Program-made: the position numbers and the translations under genes
Source of the DNA: Bemisia tabaci
Lineage: Eukaryota; Arthropoda; Insecta; Hemiptera; Aleyrodidae
Direction: 5' to 3'
Assembly (NCBI RefSeq): GCF_918797505.1
Contig: NC_092793.1
Coordinates: 67,141,660 to 67,205,659 of the forward strand
Length of the DNA stretch: 64,000 bases
Part shown: positions 23,097-34,916 of the stretch, in pieces
Layout of the letters: every line of letters begins with the position of its first letter
Numbering within the stretch: the stretch's first letter is position 1
The notes under the pieces: generated by a model
What the model was told of the DNA's origin: nothing
Seen by the model: the letters and a program-made list of their open reading frames with translations, nothing else
Databases searched by the model: none

Positions 23097-23468
23097 GAGA
23101 TGAGGCGTTTAATAAACTGACACACTTTTTCACGCTGCCCTACTACTGCCGCGCCGCGCTGCGCGCGGCTGCGGCCAAGTCGCCGACCACGACCGCACGC
23201 ACGCATGCGCTGTTGCGGGCTGCGGGCTATCGCGGCGCGCCACGCAGGATCTTTGCCCTCCAAGATAAGAAAAACCTATCATAGCGGAAAACCGCGAGGC
23301 GAATGGGCGGTTTTTGCATCTGGGCATCGGCATGCGAGCATTGGACCCAAGGCACTAGACCCGATGTAACGGAGCGCGGTGTAGGCAGGCAAGGGTAGAG
23401 CCCGAGTCTGGGATACTCGGCCCCCAGTCAAACTGCTCATCACTTCCAGGCGCACGCTGCCGCTTGTA

Positions 23469-23545
23469 CTGCCGTACACAGAAACAACAACGCCGTAAGA
23501 ATATCCGAACCTTGCCAAATTTCTCTGATAAAGTGGATTTGTCAT
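23469..23545 (+). mobile_element. Family A MITE left-end fragment
   Basis: CTGCCGTACACAGAAAC, AACGCCGTAAGAATATCCG and CTTGCCAAATTTCTCTGATAAA follow the family A left-end order with small insertions and substitutions. The right end is not present. Confidence 0.65.
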
Positions 23546-24749
23546 AGACACATAGCCAAATCCCATTTTGTCAAATGCTTCAGCACATAGTCAAACATTC
23601 TTACTCGGGTTGCAATTTGGATTATTTCGCTAGTTTTAGAACAAAAGAAATATAGGAAAGAATCCATTGTAAAAAATTCACCATATAGAATTTTTCTAGA
23701 CCTGAAACGATCATTTATCTCGAAATTCGCGTCGAGTCTTAAGATACAAACTTAATTCGTCGCTCATTGACCCTGCCTAATGTGCCACTGGACTGGAACT
23801 GAAACTGATGAATTTGACGAACTGCTGCTAGCAGCTAAATATATTACTGCTCATAGGCCGCTAAAATTGCATACCAGCTCATTGAAGGCGAACTAGTGAG
23901 AATAAGCGCAACGTTCCGTAGTGTAGATGCGGTCAAAAGCAGCAACATACAAAGGAAAATTAAGGGACAACACAGTGCAATTGGCTACTACTTTGTAAGT
24001 TAATTAAAAAAAAAGCACCTATCCGTGTATGGAAACTGATAACTTTCCTTTGCAGAATGAGCCGAAAAAAGTATCATTGCAGAATAAACTACGCACAAAT
24101 ATAAAAATATTATGAAAATCGGTAAAAAAGAATGAAATGCCCATGAGCACCTCTTTGTTTTTCTGACGTGTGACTACAGACGTAGTTCTATACAGCGGAG
24201 TTGTTTAGAAAAAAAATTGAAATGCCATCGGAGATGAGAATCGGTCGATCTTCAATAATCGGGTGTTACCGATGAATTTTTCATTGCTTTTCCAAAGGTG
24301 AACTTCAGAACATTCTCTAGCAATATTTTGGACTTGGAATGTTTCTCAAAATGACATGATCATATTTGTGAGGAAAGGACGTAAGATACCCCCCGTCTAA
24401 CTCCTAATACATCGATTTGGTCATAGAAACATAAGTCATAAGTGACTTTCAGTTTATTTATTTATTATTTTTTTTCTACTGAAGGGGAGTCTGGCAACTT
24501 TGCTACGAAGTCTGGACACAGCGGACTCGACCATACTATACGGAGCATTGCCTTTTGCATAGTGAGCAGTTGCGAGTGGGGCTGCCGTTTCAATCTGGTT
24601 TGCTCCAAGGCTAAGGGCACTTTCACAGTTACCGCGACTCGAGTCATCTGGAGCGCTTTAATCCCTTCAGGGTCATTCTCCTGGTCCTCTTGTCTGCGTC
24701 CCGCCATGCACTTTCACTCGGAGACCTTTTCGACCGCCGCGCCGCACCG
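23546..24749. other. No supported gene
   Basis: AT-rich to about 24,470, then a balanced stretch (24,480-24,745) with open frames on both strands (80 and 114 codons) and no recognisable domain. I cannot assign either. Confidence 0.4.
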
Positions 24750-24980
24750 CACAGTGGAAAGAGCATTCGGGGGCGGTCGGACATGACGTATCTTATTAAA
24801 ACTGCAAATTTAGATATTTATTTCGACACATTTTAAAGTTTAAGGGGAGCTCCTTGAAGGAAATTTTACGAGAGAAAAAAGTGGATTTACATATAAATTT
24901 CTCTGTTCCGTAATAAGAAAGACGAAAGCTTTAAAGTTCCCATACCATGTCCGACCTCTGCCATTGGCCCGCTCCACTCT
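24750..24980 (-). mobile_element. Family C inverted-repeat element copy 2 (diverged, inverted)
   Basis: It begins CACAGTGGAAAGAGCATTC and ends GGCCCGCTCCACTCTG. Its interior matches the reverse complement of 10,448-10,679 (GGTCGGACATGA, TTTATTTCGACACATTTTAAA, TTTACGAGAGAA, CTTTAAAGTT). It is more diverged than copy 1. Confidence 0.65.
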
Positions 24981-25278
24981 GCGCCGCTTGCAGAGTGAAA
25001 AACTAATCTGTGTATAAGTGTTACTGCAGTGGGGGAAGGCGAGGGATTGGGTTAATGCAAAGTCTTGGACGCGTACGGACCAGCCAGAGGTGGCCTCGAT
25101 GGTATGGTTGAGACGTCATGCGTTAAGCGGGTTTACGCTTCTGGAGAGGTCTTTTAAACGCCTTGAAAGCAGAGCTGAGGAATCGGCTTAATGTGGGAGT
25201 CTTCGAAAGCTGACTTTGAGTGGCACTTCAATGTTCATCAGCTAGACAACTAATTAGGCATGCCCGTCCGATTACGAA

Positions 25279-25325
25279 CATAGACGGTGAAAATTTCCGA
25301 ACCATGCATCCCGATCAGCGGCGTT
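25279..25325 (+). mobile_element. Family B MITE left-end fragment
   Basis: TAGACGGTGAAAATTTCCGAAC followed by CATGCATC and GCGGCGTT matches the left end of family B elements with several changes. The rest of the element is unrecognisable. Confidence 0.5.
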
Positions 25326-27326
25326 GTTCTTGAAAAGAGTAAGATAGGTGCAAAAATTGAGTTGTGATGAAATTGGCTCAGCAGCGCCGAGCGGATAAGC
25401 TCCTCGGAAAAGTGTTGATAGTTGTTCAAAGGACTAGGAAAAATTTTTCGGATGATTCAAAAACCAAGAATTTTATTTTCAATAACATAAAAAGGGCCTT
25501 TTTCATTTTATATTAGGCAAGACAACATTAGGTGTAATTTTCTGCATTCTTGCGCAGGGTAACAAGATTTAAATTTCACAATACCCTGGAATTGTTGGAT
25601 TTCTTTGGACATAAAATTCGTTGATATCCCCATGAGTTTATGACGTTTTTTGGGCATAATTCATCATCAAAATCTTCAATACGCGGAAATTTCAGCGCGA
25701 AGTCTCTTGAAATTGAAATTATCTGTAACTTGAGAACTTGGAGCGGAAATTCCAATTTTTCTCGATAAAACGTGTGAGAGCGGTGGAAAAATTTTCGATC
25801 GGATGATAGAATTCCAGGGTTCTACGTTGAAATTCCTTTTCTTTTCCCTAATTTTTCAGAGTCGCGCAAAATGTCCAAACTTTTCCAAGTTTTCAATGAC
25901 TTTCCAAGAGCTAGTCACCCTGCTTCCGTATTTACATTTTTTGTTGTGAGCCATTGACATGGGCGGAGGCAGGGACGTAGCCGCCCCCCCCCCCTTCCCG
26001 TTTGAAGTGTCTGGATCCACCTATGGCCATTGATCAACTTCTTATAAACGCTCGCATACATGAAAAGAACTATAATTGTTTGTGGAGGGTAGCCAGAGGG
26101 GCACCTCATCAAAGGCAGTCTAGGAGGTAAAGGAGAGCATCTCATCATGTGGAGTATTGTGGAGTCTGGGAGACATCTTCAGCTCGAAAAGGAGGGTCGG
26201 AGGAGCTTTCCTAGAAAAATTTTAAAAAAATCCAGTCGTCTCAGCAGCAATTTTCGGCTGCTCGTTTTAATACATAGGTTGGAATGCAATTTTAATCTTG
26301 AAAAATATGTAGCGTTTTTTTTTTCCTTTGCTTAGTGAAATCGAAATCCCCTATACGTCATTGAAGGAGCCAAGCCTTGGACCCATACCCGCATGGGAGC
26401 ACCCTCTCCGGGTCCTGCAATGCTCGATAGAACTCTAAAACGATGCTTAACTTTCATCTTGCGTCCAAGACGAGAACCGAGAACCGTCGAGAGGTCTTCT
26501 TGTATTCATGTCTCACGCTGCGCTATGTCTATTACCTTGTTGCCACCATCGCCGACAAATCTCTGAAAATTCCTACCTAAGTCTACATAAATAGATTTCT
26601 TGCTCATGTGGCACCCGCGCCCGTGCCTCCACATTTCCTCATATTCTGTGATTATAACATGAATGTATCGGTCCGAAGCAGCGCCCTTTATGTACTGAAT
26701 GTTGTCGCGTTCACTCCACTGGCAGTGCAGCTATTACCTGGCCCAATTTCTGAGCTCATTCTCGACAACGCCTTACTCGGGCACATGCGTTACGAATGGC
26801 TCCGTAATATCCGTCCAGCCCTGCCCTGCCACAAATATTAGAGGTCTAGGTCACGGTTCCCTTGAAATATTTTCAGGACGATTTCCATTAAATTTGTCAT
26901 CCCAAATACCGCTTTTCAGAAACATTGAAAAGAGAGTGCCATCATAGGAGGAGAATGGTCACTGGAGAATTCACTTATGATCGACCAAAAAACGGCGAGA
27001 AGTGCATGCAGATGATGCAAAATGACAGGAAATGAGGTCTTATTAACTTATATCGTCACTTTTCTTAAGTAAGGGCTGACCTCAATTTCCACGTGAGTCT
27101 TTACAAATGCGAATCCATGCTTTCTGGAACTCATGCGGAAGTAAAGATACACCCTTGCGCCTAAGGAGCAACAATATATCCTTGTGAACTTCTATAACCC
27201 CAAAACCGTGTTTTGGTGCTTAATTTCTCACCATGTTCAGTGATTTTCAAGAATTCCGCTTAGCAACAAAACCTTGGTTTGGGCTTGAGGCGCGGTGGCG
27301 TAGCTTGGTGGTTTGACTGCGCATGA
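25326..27326. other. No supported gene
   Basis: It contains a run of 12 C at about 25,984-25,995. A 77-codon frame at 26,608-26,841 begins at GTG rather than ATG and has no recognisable domain. Nothing else supported. Confidence 0.45.
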
Positions 27327-27334
27327 ATTCCATT

Positions 27335-27499
27335 AAGTGGCGAGGCATGAATGATCGATTTTCGATATTTCCCCCATTCAAAGCTATGGTAAAGAATCGA
27401 TTACCATGGTGTTCGTTGCAAGCACCCTGTTTGGCGATCCTTTCCCATGGGTTTAAATGGCAGGTAAATCGATATATCGCAAAGCAAGCCACGCCACTG
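27335..27499. mobile_element. hAT MITE, 165 bp, perfect 8-bp target duplication
   Basis: It begins AAGTGGCGAGGCATG and ends AAGCAAGCCACGCCACTG. The interior has GATCGATTTTCGATA opposed to ATCGATATATCGC. It is flanked exactly by ATTCCATT at 27,327-27,334 and 27,500-27,507. It belongs to the same family as 8,106 and 56,276. Non-autonomous. Confidence 0.9.
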
Positions 27500-27507
27500 A
27501 TTCCATT

Positions 27508-27937
27508 GAAGAAGCAGCGCGGGGTTATTATTAGTGGGCATTATCTCCCCCTTCCTATCAGCTTTAATAACAATGGCTCAAGCTTGAGGTCTGTTCACCT
27601 GATGGTGGACCGCAGCCCCCCACCCACCACGTAACTCAGTTCCTATTCACACCTCCGTTTGTCCATCTAATCCCTTATTCCCTCCACGATCTTATCCTCT
27701 TCCTTAGATATTCCCTCCATTTTCCTCTCATCTCGTCATTTTGACGATCAACTGGCCTCCTTGGCCTCTTATGGGATGCTTTCGGTTGATTACCTACATG
27801 AACGGACTCAACTAGAATCAGCCTGACTACATTTCACGTTTGCCTGATTTCTTCCAATGTTTGATTCGTTGGTTTATTTATTTTTGACAGAGATCGAAGC
27901 AACAAAAAGCCTTAAAATTTTTGTAAGCTTTGCACCA
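27508..27937. other. No supported feature
   Basis: Balanced to AT-rich unique sequence; nothing recognisable. Confidence 0.5.
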
Positions 27938-28225
27938 CACTGAAAAAATTTTGACCTTAAGTGTCGCTCCTTGTCGACAAAATTTGGTTATTGTAGTTAA
28001 ATCCGTGCGGAATTAACTTGACGTCAGTTTTTATGACTTAAAACAGCGTCATTTTGCTTCATCGTTAAGTTTAAGTTGAAAGAACAATAACAGAGCAACG
28101 TTCCTTTCACTAAAAAAAAACTGACTTTAAGTTAAATCCGCACGGATTCACCTAGGGAAAAAAATTGTCAACAAAAAACGATACTTTAGGTCAAAATAAT
28201 ATCTCAAGAAAAACTTTTTTCCGTG
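27938..28225. mobile_element. CACGG/CACTG-group inverted-repeat element (288 bp)
   Basis: CACTGAAAAAATTTTGACC on the left is opposed by AACTTTTTTCCGTG on the right. Further in, TTAAATCCGTGCGGA is matched by the inverse TCCGCACGGATT. CA dinucleotides flank both sides. The terminus resembles that of the 2.3-kb element at 56,398 and the palindrome at 10,091. Confidence 0.7.
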
Positions 28226-28923
28226 CACTTGTACAGAATATACAAGCAAAATTTTGAATCAGAATGTAGCTTTTGGTTTCTTTCGTAAGGTTATGAAGGA
28301 CTTGAGGGAAACGCAGGGAAGCGTTGAGGGACTGCCCCTTGGCAGAAAGGTAGAGGACGCCCTGCCAAATCGTGGATTGAGGGAATAAGGCAGGAAATGA
28401 GGAGATGCAATCTGCCGGAGGAGCTCTAGCAGGATCGATATCAGTGGCGGTTGGGTGTCGCAGAGCGCACAGACGCGCTATAAGAGCGACTTGTTTGTAG
28501 TAAGAAGGACTTGAGGGAATATGGAATTTTGAAAATTTATTCAATCAGTAGCACACGCAAGTGTGAGATACTTCTCTCTCTCAATTCAATCCCCTTTGGA
28601 TCGCTCGGTTCTCTTTTTCTGATCCCGTATTTATTTCTCGTTAAGGATCATCGGGAATAAATAGTGCTGACAACCGGGTTACTTGATCAATTCAAACTGA
28701 CGCGACGACGGAACACACTCTAACGGTCCACGCTGAAGGAAGCCTGGTACGCTATCATCATCATCGCGGCAAATGCGTGAGACGCATCACTTTATTACAT
28801 GCTCTGATAATAGGTGCAGCAGTCATTTTCCATGCAAGACTACCATTTCATCATTCCGCAATACTGCTCACCAGTACGAGCAATCAGCGGCACCAAAGTT
28901 CCTCTCCGTATTGAATGTTTAAT
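28226..28923. other. No supported gene
   Basis: A minus-strand 117-codon frame overlaps the edge of the previous element and has no recognisable domain. Nothing else. Confidence 0.45.
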
Positions 28924-29211
28924 TGGACTATATTTTGCAATAAGGAACTACTATTTGGTTTGCATTTTGCAAAAGGGAACCAAGAGCATTCCAATGTTGC
29001 TTGGATTGTGTAACTTTCACTCTTTGCAAGTCATTACTGAAATCGTGTAAAAAATTAAATTTACAAATGTAATTTTCGTCTTGAATCCATAGTTCATTGG
29101 GAGTAAAGATAAAACTTGTTTACCGGATCAGTTTATAATTGCAAGGTAAAAGTTGCACAATCTTGGCGACATTGGAAATGCTCTTGGTTCCTCTTTGCAA
29201 AATGCAGTCCA
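28924..29211. mobile_element. Inverted-repeat foldback element (288 bp)
   Basis: TGGACTATATTTTGCAATAA on the left mirrors TTTGCAAAATGCAGTCCA on the right. A second inner pair (GGAACCAAGAGCATT / AATGCTCTTGGTTCC) is nearly perfect, and arms of about 70 bp flank a central AT-rich loop. Target duplication not resolved. Non-coding. Confidence 0.75.
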
Positions 29212-29860
29212 TTCCTGCTTCATACATAAAATCACGTATCTACATTGGCAAACAAATTCAACATACGCTCCTTACCTATAGAATGAGCCAAAAACGATAG
29301 TTCGCAACTATGAGCTATCCGTAAGAGCTCGAGCTTCATTTTTCGTTGATTTTTTTTAAGCGTGCCAGTAGGGCTCCCTTTTTGAAATCACTCGGATGTA
29401 CCATAGTACAGCACACAGATCAACCAATGCTATTCAACGGGTCGTCCAAATACTTTTTTCCTCGCACCCGTTTCTTTGTCTTTGAACCATTACACTGTCA
29501 AGCCCTGATGGTCTTTTACCAAAAAATCTAATGAACTGCTAATTGGAAACCCTTGAGAACATTTTTCTGTCAAAACCGTATTATTCAATTTGACAGAAAC
29601 CTCATAGGAGCTTTCTTACGCTCGGAAGACTCAACTCTAGAACCTTCTTTCCCGCCAAAACTCTATAGCCAATGAGCGTCTTGCACTGTAAGTGCAATCT
29701 GTGATGAGCCTCGTGACTCATTATACTATGTACTAACCATGGCCCCTGCCGAAATCCACTTAAACCACTACAGTTATCTCGCGATATAGCTTTGGGTGTC
29801 CGGTTTCGAGCAAGGCAATAAAAGACGGCGAGGCGATTAACCGATTAACCATTCACCGTA
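29212..29860. other. No gene; short hairpin near 29,565-29,602
   Basis: TTTCTGTCAAA and TTTGACAGAAA form a 12-bp stem with a 15-base loop. Otherwise nothing supported. Confidence 0.5.
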
Positions 29861-30085
29861 ATGCCAGGATCCACCAAATTTTCTCAAAAATTGTTTTCCG
29901 TCTATTTAGCGAGTTTTTCTTTACTTTCCGTTGAAGTACAAATAAAAAGAGACCTCATTTGTACAAATCGGCCGAATAGGAGAGAAGTTACAGTTCGAAA
30001 TCCAAAGAGATTAACTGAACGCGATTTCGATGCACGGCAGTTCGCCCAAATCACGGTCGTGCGCAAATGCCGCATATCAGCTTAA
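29861..30085 (+). CDS. Candidate small secreted or membrane-anchored protein, 74 aa
   Basis: An ATG-started frame of 74 codons. Residues 11-26 (LFSVYLASFSLLSVEV) are hydrophobic and resemble a signal peptide; the remainder is basic and polar, with two cysteines (near residues 34 and 70). An AATAAAAG motif lies about 45 bases upstream. No family is recognised, and no polyadenylation signal is clear directly downstream. Chance ORFs of this length are common in AT-rich DNA, so this is only a candidate, for example a short secreted peptide or a first exon. Confidence 0.25.
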   Translation: MPGSTKFSQKLFSVYLASFSLLSVEVQIKRDLICTNRPNRREVTVRNPKRLTERDFDARQFAQITVVRKCRISA

Positions 30086-30510
30086 AATCAAGATAATTGG
30101 ACGGAATCTTTATAATTAATTTACATTCAACGTTCATGAATCAATATTTTCTCCCAAATTTAGCAAAAAGTACCAATTGATGCAAAAAGCAAAGACGTGA
30201 AAATAAGAGGTATTTGTCCAACATTTCAGTTATTCGGCACGCTTTTCCAACATACTCATGTTGGATTTTTTCTTCTTGTTTTTTTTAAATTGGAAAAAAT
30301 AATTCACTGTTTTAATGATATAGGGATCAACCAACACGTAAATTTCGTAAACATTTTTCATGATTTAAAGACAAATTTATTTTATTTTAAGTTCAAGTAT
30401 TCAAGGGCACTTTTCTCTTTTCTTTTTTAAATTAAATATAATTCAGTATTTCGTCATCGATGACAAAAGTTATAGTTCGTTGAATTTAGAGGGAATGAGG
30501 CATGTTGTTG

Positions 30511-30512
<2 letters not shown>
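30086..30512. other. No supported feature
   Basis: AT-rich, short frames only. It leads into a poly-A tract, so the DNA just before 30,513 may be the 3' part of a retroposed sequence, though no AATAAA is seen in the last 30 bases. Confidence 0.4.
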
Positions 30513-30555
<43 letters not shown>

Positions 30556-30581
30556 AAACAAACAAACAAACAAACAAACAA
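30513..30581 (+). repeat. Poly-A tract followed by CAAA microsatellite
   Basis: About 42 consecutive A, then roughly eight CAAA units. The A run plus A-rich tetramers suggests decay of a retroposon tail. Confidence 0.9.
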
Positions 30582-31804
30582 GAACAACAACATTGATCAG
30601 CCTTTTTTTCTTCTTTCTTTCTGTGCAAAGGGTAAATTGGCGAACGCGACGACGTCTTGTAAAGCCTCTTCCGCCTTATACGAAAATATGGCTTCGAAAA
30701 GTGAAACTATCGTTGAGAGGTACTTTATGTCACCTGTTATTACGAGAGGTAAATAATATGTCAAAAAACTTTCTTGCACCAACAATGCAGGTCGGAACCA
30801 AAAATAGTCCGGATAGTACTCTCCTCATTGTGTGGTTGGGAATCGTGTACAAAATAATTTCTAATCTGTTTTTCATCTTGCCAGCGTGCAATTGAGAAAC
30901 GCAGTGTGGGAGAGAATATGCGTGGTCCGAAAAATAATCATATCCCTTAGTTCAACTCTATTGTTTGGGCTTTTTCATAATTTGTGAAGGTTAGAAGAAG
31001 TTTGGAGAAAGAAGCTCGGGACAAATTATAAGGTGTGCTGGTGAGCGTAATAGTGCATCATTAACTTAGAAATTCACTGAAAAAAGTATGATTTGAGGTG
31101 CAGTGATGTGAGTATGGTAATCAACAACAGAATCTACAGTAGAAAATATACTGTAACTTGAACCGCATCTACCGAAAGTATGGTAAATGATAACAGAATT
31201 TTGTTTATCCTTGCCTTTACAGTACAGTCTCACTGTATCAAAAATCAAGTATACTCATGATAGGATTTACCATACTTCTGGTAAGGATTGCTGGCGGAAA
31301 TTGGGCTGGTCAGCTCATTGAATTTACCATGTTCTCAAATTTTGAGTAAATAACACGTTCATCGTGGAGTCATCACCCTGGTCATTATGGGGAAGTGTTC
31401 GCTTGAGCATGAGTCAGCATGAACAAACCGCAGTTAAGTTAAAAAAAAAGAGTTGGGGTGCATAAACAGAGAGAGATAGTGCCTGGTAAGGGAAGATACG
31501 TTTATTTTTAAGAAGTGCTTTCAACCCTCAGGCAATTTATACCGCACTGATAAAAATTAACAGTGGCTCTGTGTATTTACAAATTCGGAGCCTTGATAAC
31601 AATACATGAGCGAGTGGAAATTACAGCGGTGTATATTCGTGTGGAGTACTTCCTTATTTTAATTTATGTTTAATGCGGTGGGCGGGGGTGGTAAACAGAA
31701 TAACGAGAAAGAAGGAAAATAGAACAGGACAAATAGAAAAAAAAGATGGGAGAGGTAAAAAACATGATGCCGACGAAGCGAGTATTTTTGCATCGACTCA
31801 TGAC
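30582..31804. other. No gene; possible CACTGAAAAAA element at 31,075-31,300
   Basis: CACTGAAAAAAGTATG at 31,075 resembles the CACGG/CACTG group terminus. AGTATGGTAA at about 31,111 is inverted against TTACCATACT at about 31,267, but no closing terminus was found. Frames on either strand are short. Confidence 0.4.
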
Positions 31805-32054
31805 GTCGTTTCCCAGACGAAGGAACGTAACTCCATTCCAAGGTTGCAAAATTGACTCAAACAATTTAATATTTTACAAAAATGTCCTCATGCAATTTCT
31901 GTCCTAATTTTTTCTGATTTTTGTATGAGGTCAGAGGAAAAATCGGGGAATTTTTCAGTTGGAATTGTCCAAGATTCTCCCGGTAAAATGCAAGTTTCGA
32001 GCGGTGATTTGGCAACCTTGAAATATAGTTACGTTCTTTCGTAAGGGAAACGAC
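31805..32054. mobile_element. Inverted-repeat MITE (250 bp)
   Basis: GTCGTTTCCCAGACGAAGGA with ACGTAACT and CCAAGGTTGC on the left is inverted against GCAACCTTG, AGTTACGTTC and GGGAAACGAC on the right, a TIR of about 45 bp with mismatches. No clear target duplication. Non-coding interior. Confidence 0.75.
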
Positions 32055-33620
32055 TTCACGGCTGCGGCGGCGCGGCGTGGCGGTGGACGCGGAATTGGCC
32101 CCTAGAAAATCAAATGAATCGCGATAAAATACGGACGACCCGCTTTGCCGCGCTGGCCGAGAAAAACGGAGCCCCTGCTTTTAATAACAATTATCGTTTC
32201 CGATCAGGCCGCCATGAGCCCATGACCGCGATTTTAATTATTGCGTCATGCGTCGAATCGTCCATCCAGGAGCAGCCCGCTCTGCGGCGCTGAGTAGTGT
32301 GAGCATCCAAATGTTGCCGTGTTTCTCCCGATGAAAAATTATTATATTGGGAATCATAATAACTGCAATGCATGAAACCTGAATGAGAGTATCTAGGGTG
32401 TCTACATGGGGAGAGTACGCACATGTCAAAATATGGAGCTGTCAGTCCAAAAGGGACCTCGAAACTGCCCTATAGTTTCCAGCGTTGAATTCATCCATGG
32501 CCTCAAAAATAAATTTCAAGTTAAAGGAAGATTTCGTGGGTTCTTTGATCTGTTTGGATGAAAAATGTGGTCCATACTTGAATACCCTGAACCCCCCCCC
32601 CCCCTCTTACCTTAAGATTTTGACATTTTGAAGACCATGGGTAAATTCTGCGCTAAAATTGTGGTGAAGGGGGGCGGGGCAATTTTCATAATATTTTTGA
32701 TCGCCGTCGATGTACGTACATCCCTAGCCTTCCTCCCATCTAGCCAAACTTCTTTGCCTGTATGAATAATGACGGAGTGAATTTTAGTCAAATTATTTTT
32801 TGAGTAAAAGTCTCCAAGCGAGCTTCGCATTATCAAAGTCCAATTTCAGGACCTTGAAAGCCGAAAACTACGCGAGTTGGATTGAGGGCATCTCGTAGTG
32901 GGGTCCTTAATTAGCCCTCAATTACATGAATGAGATCAAGCCATGCTATTTTGTTTCTAATTCCAAATGTGACAAAACGAGGCGATGACCAAGATTGGAG
33001 GCACGGACTGAGGTTTGAGAGGAGATCCGATCTATGGAATATTATAGCCCAGCCAGTTGGGCGTCGGGGCTCGGGGCTCGGGGGTGGATTACTCAAAGAA
33101 GGCGAAGGCTCTGGGGGTTGAGCTCACGCGATTCCCCACGCTGCGCCACCAGGGTCAATGGGCAACACAGCAGTGTTGTCTACAGCAAAGAAAAATGAGC
33201 ATATATCTCGACCACAAGGTAAACCTCTCTGCGAACCGATTGTTGAAATTGATAAACAAAGATACAAACAAAAAGGACATAATGGGTACGGAGGGATCCT
33301 TTTGGTGACAGCGAGTGGTGTCAATGGACAAAGGAGATAGGTGAAGGACTAGACGGCAACCCAGATCCTATAGTTAGTCCATCATTTTCTCCCTTAGTTC
33401 AGGAATCACCCATTTCAACCAATAGAATCGCTCTATACTCCATGTGCCTTCTTTGTCTATTGCTTTATCTATGAATTTCAATAATCAACCCGCAGGTCCT
33501 AGAAATGAAAAAATTCTCACGGAGAAAAAGAGTCTAGTCGTATGAGTCGTATCCAAGTTCCTACAACTGATAAACAAAACAAAATATCATACATTTTAGA
33601 ACGACGATCACAGAAAAAAG

Positions 33621-33639
33621 AGGTAGGTAGGTAGGTAGT
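33621..33639 (+). repeat. AGGT microsatellite
   Basis: Nearly five AGGT units in a row (19 bases). Confidence 0.85.
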
Positions 33640-34465
33640 ACCACAATTTTAAGGGATTATCCCTAACTCTTTTCTTTTCGTGAGCACCTGACAGAACTGT
33701 TGAAATTTTTGTTTTGGGAAATTTTTTGTCGGCAACTTTTATGTACATAGGAGAAGGAGATGTTAAATTTAAGAGAAGAAAAGTTACAATACACTGATGA
33801 GAACTACCTACCGGAAGTTTTTAATTTTCAAATTGAACGAAAAAGAAATGTTTTAAAGAAACTCTCAAAAGGTATTATTTTTTAAAGACATTTGTACCTA
33901 TGCAAATTTTACTTCAAAAGAAAGGCTTAACACAGAGATACTTTGAAAGTTCGAAACTACGAAAGCACATTCCGAGAGAATACTTCGTGCGATTTGTTTC
34001 GTCAATGAATCTCCCACATTAACTCGGGACGTAATTTTGAAGTTATTTCAAAAAGCTTCTTAATCGAATCTTGGGAGCTACAGCGAGATGTGACGTAGGA
34101 GGAATTTTGAAATGTAAGTCCTAGAATCTAGAAAATATCCGAGGATTATACAATCGTTCTCTAAATAATTGCTAGAGCTCTACCTAAAACAATGATGGAG
34201 GTGGAAAATGCGCGAGAAATAGCGAATAAAAGGCGGCAACAAAGCAAGAGGCAGAGGGCTGAGTCTCGGGCTAATTGCACTTGACTGACCTCTATCCGAA
34301 GCCTCCTTCCAACTTTGCACATGGATTTGGTTCCTGCATAACTTACGTCCGAAACAGGAACTTTCGTAGTAATTATAGGGGTTCTTCAATGTTTAATTCT
34401 TGTACGCGATGAGGTGCATTTTCACGCTAGTAAATCCGGGGTTCCATGTGGGCGGAGCGTGGGAC

Positions 34466-34472
34466 TATAAAA
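34466..34472 (+). promoter_or_regulatory. TATA-like motif after GC box
   Basis: TATAAAA lies 10-15 bases after GTGGGCGGAGCG, a GC-box-like sequence. No gene follows that I can recognise, so this may be coincidental. Confidence 0.18.
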
Positions 34473-34899
34473 ATATCATGGGCACTGGCTCTAAATTACC
34501 ACATCATCCTGGATACGAGACTTTCGGGCACGTAACATAATGCGCAACGCAGTGCCGCGGATTATCATAACCCGCTTCTCGGTTTGACACAATTTCGCTC
34601 CTTCCTCCTTTAATTAGTGAAACTTACAAATCTATCAAGAAATATTTAGCATACAGAAAAAACGATCCCGGAATGAAACATAAAGAAGTTAGTTCAGTGC
34701 TCCATAAGACTGGAGTAGACTTCGGTCTTCATATAAACGGACTTTGATTGGTGTATACAGAAAATGCTAGGCACTTTACACGACTATAAGAACGGCTGAA
34801 GTAGGAAAATTGTAATACGGCCACTGTGCTATACGCAAAACAGGGCCGTTTTATTAGGGTAGGGGGAGCCGTGCGGCCGCACACGATCCTGTCCTGTCA

Positions 34900-34916
34900 G
34901 GGGGGGGGGGGGGGGG
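34900..34916 (+). repeat. Poly-G tract (17 G)
   Basis: An uninterrupted run of 17 guanines in a GC-rich context (GCGGCCGCACACG before it, CGGCGCC after it). Its length is likely unreliable in assembly. Confidence 0.9.

Larger units (their letters stand above)
20994..23468. other. No firm gene; TATA motifs and GC-rich patch at 23.1-23.4 kb
   Basis: AT-rich to about 22.9 kb with nothing supported. Between 23,140 and 23,420 the sequence becomes GC- and CpG-rich (CGCGCCGCGCTGCGCGCGGC near 23,151). Overlapping frames there lack recognisable domains. Two TATA-like motifs upstream are listed separately; together with the GC patch they could mark a promoter. Confidence 0.4.
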
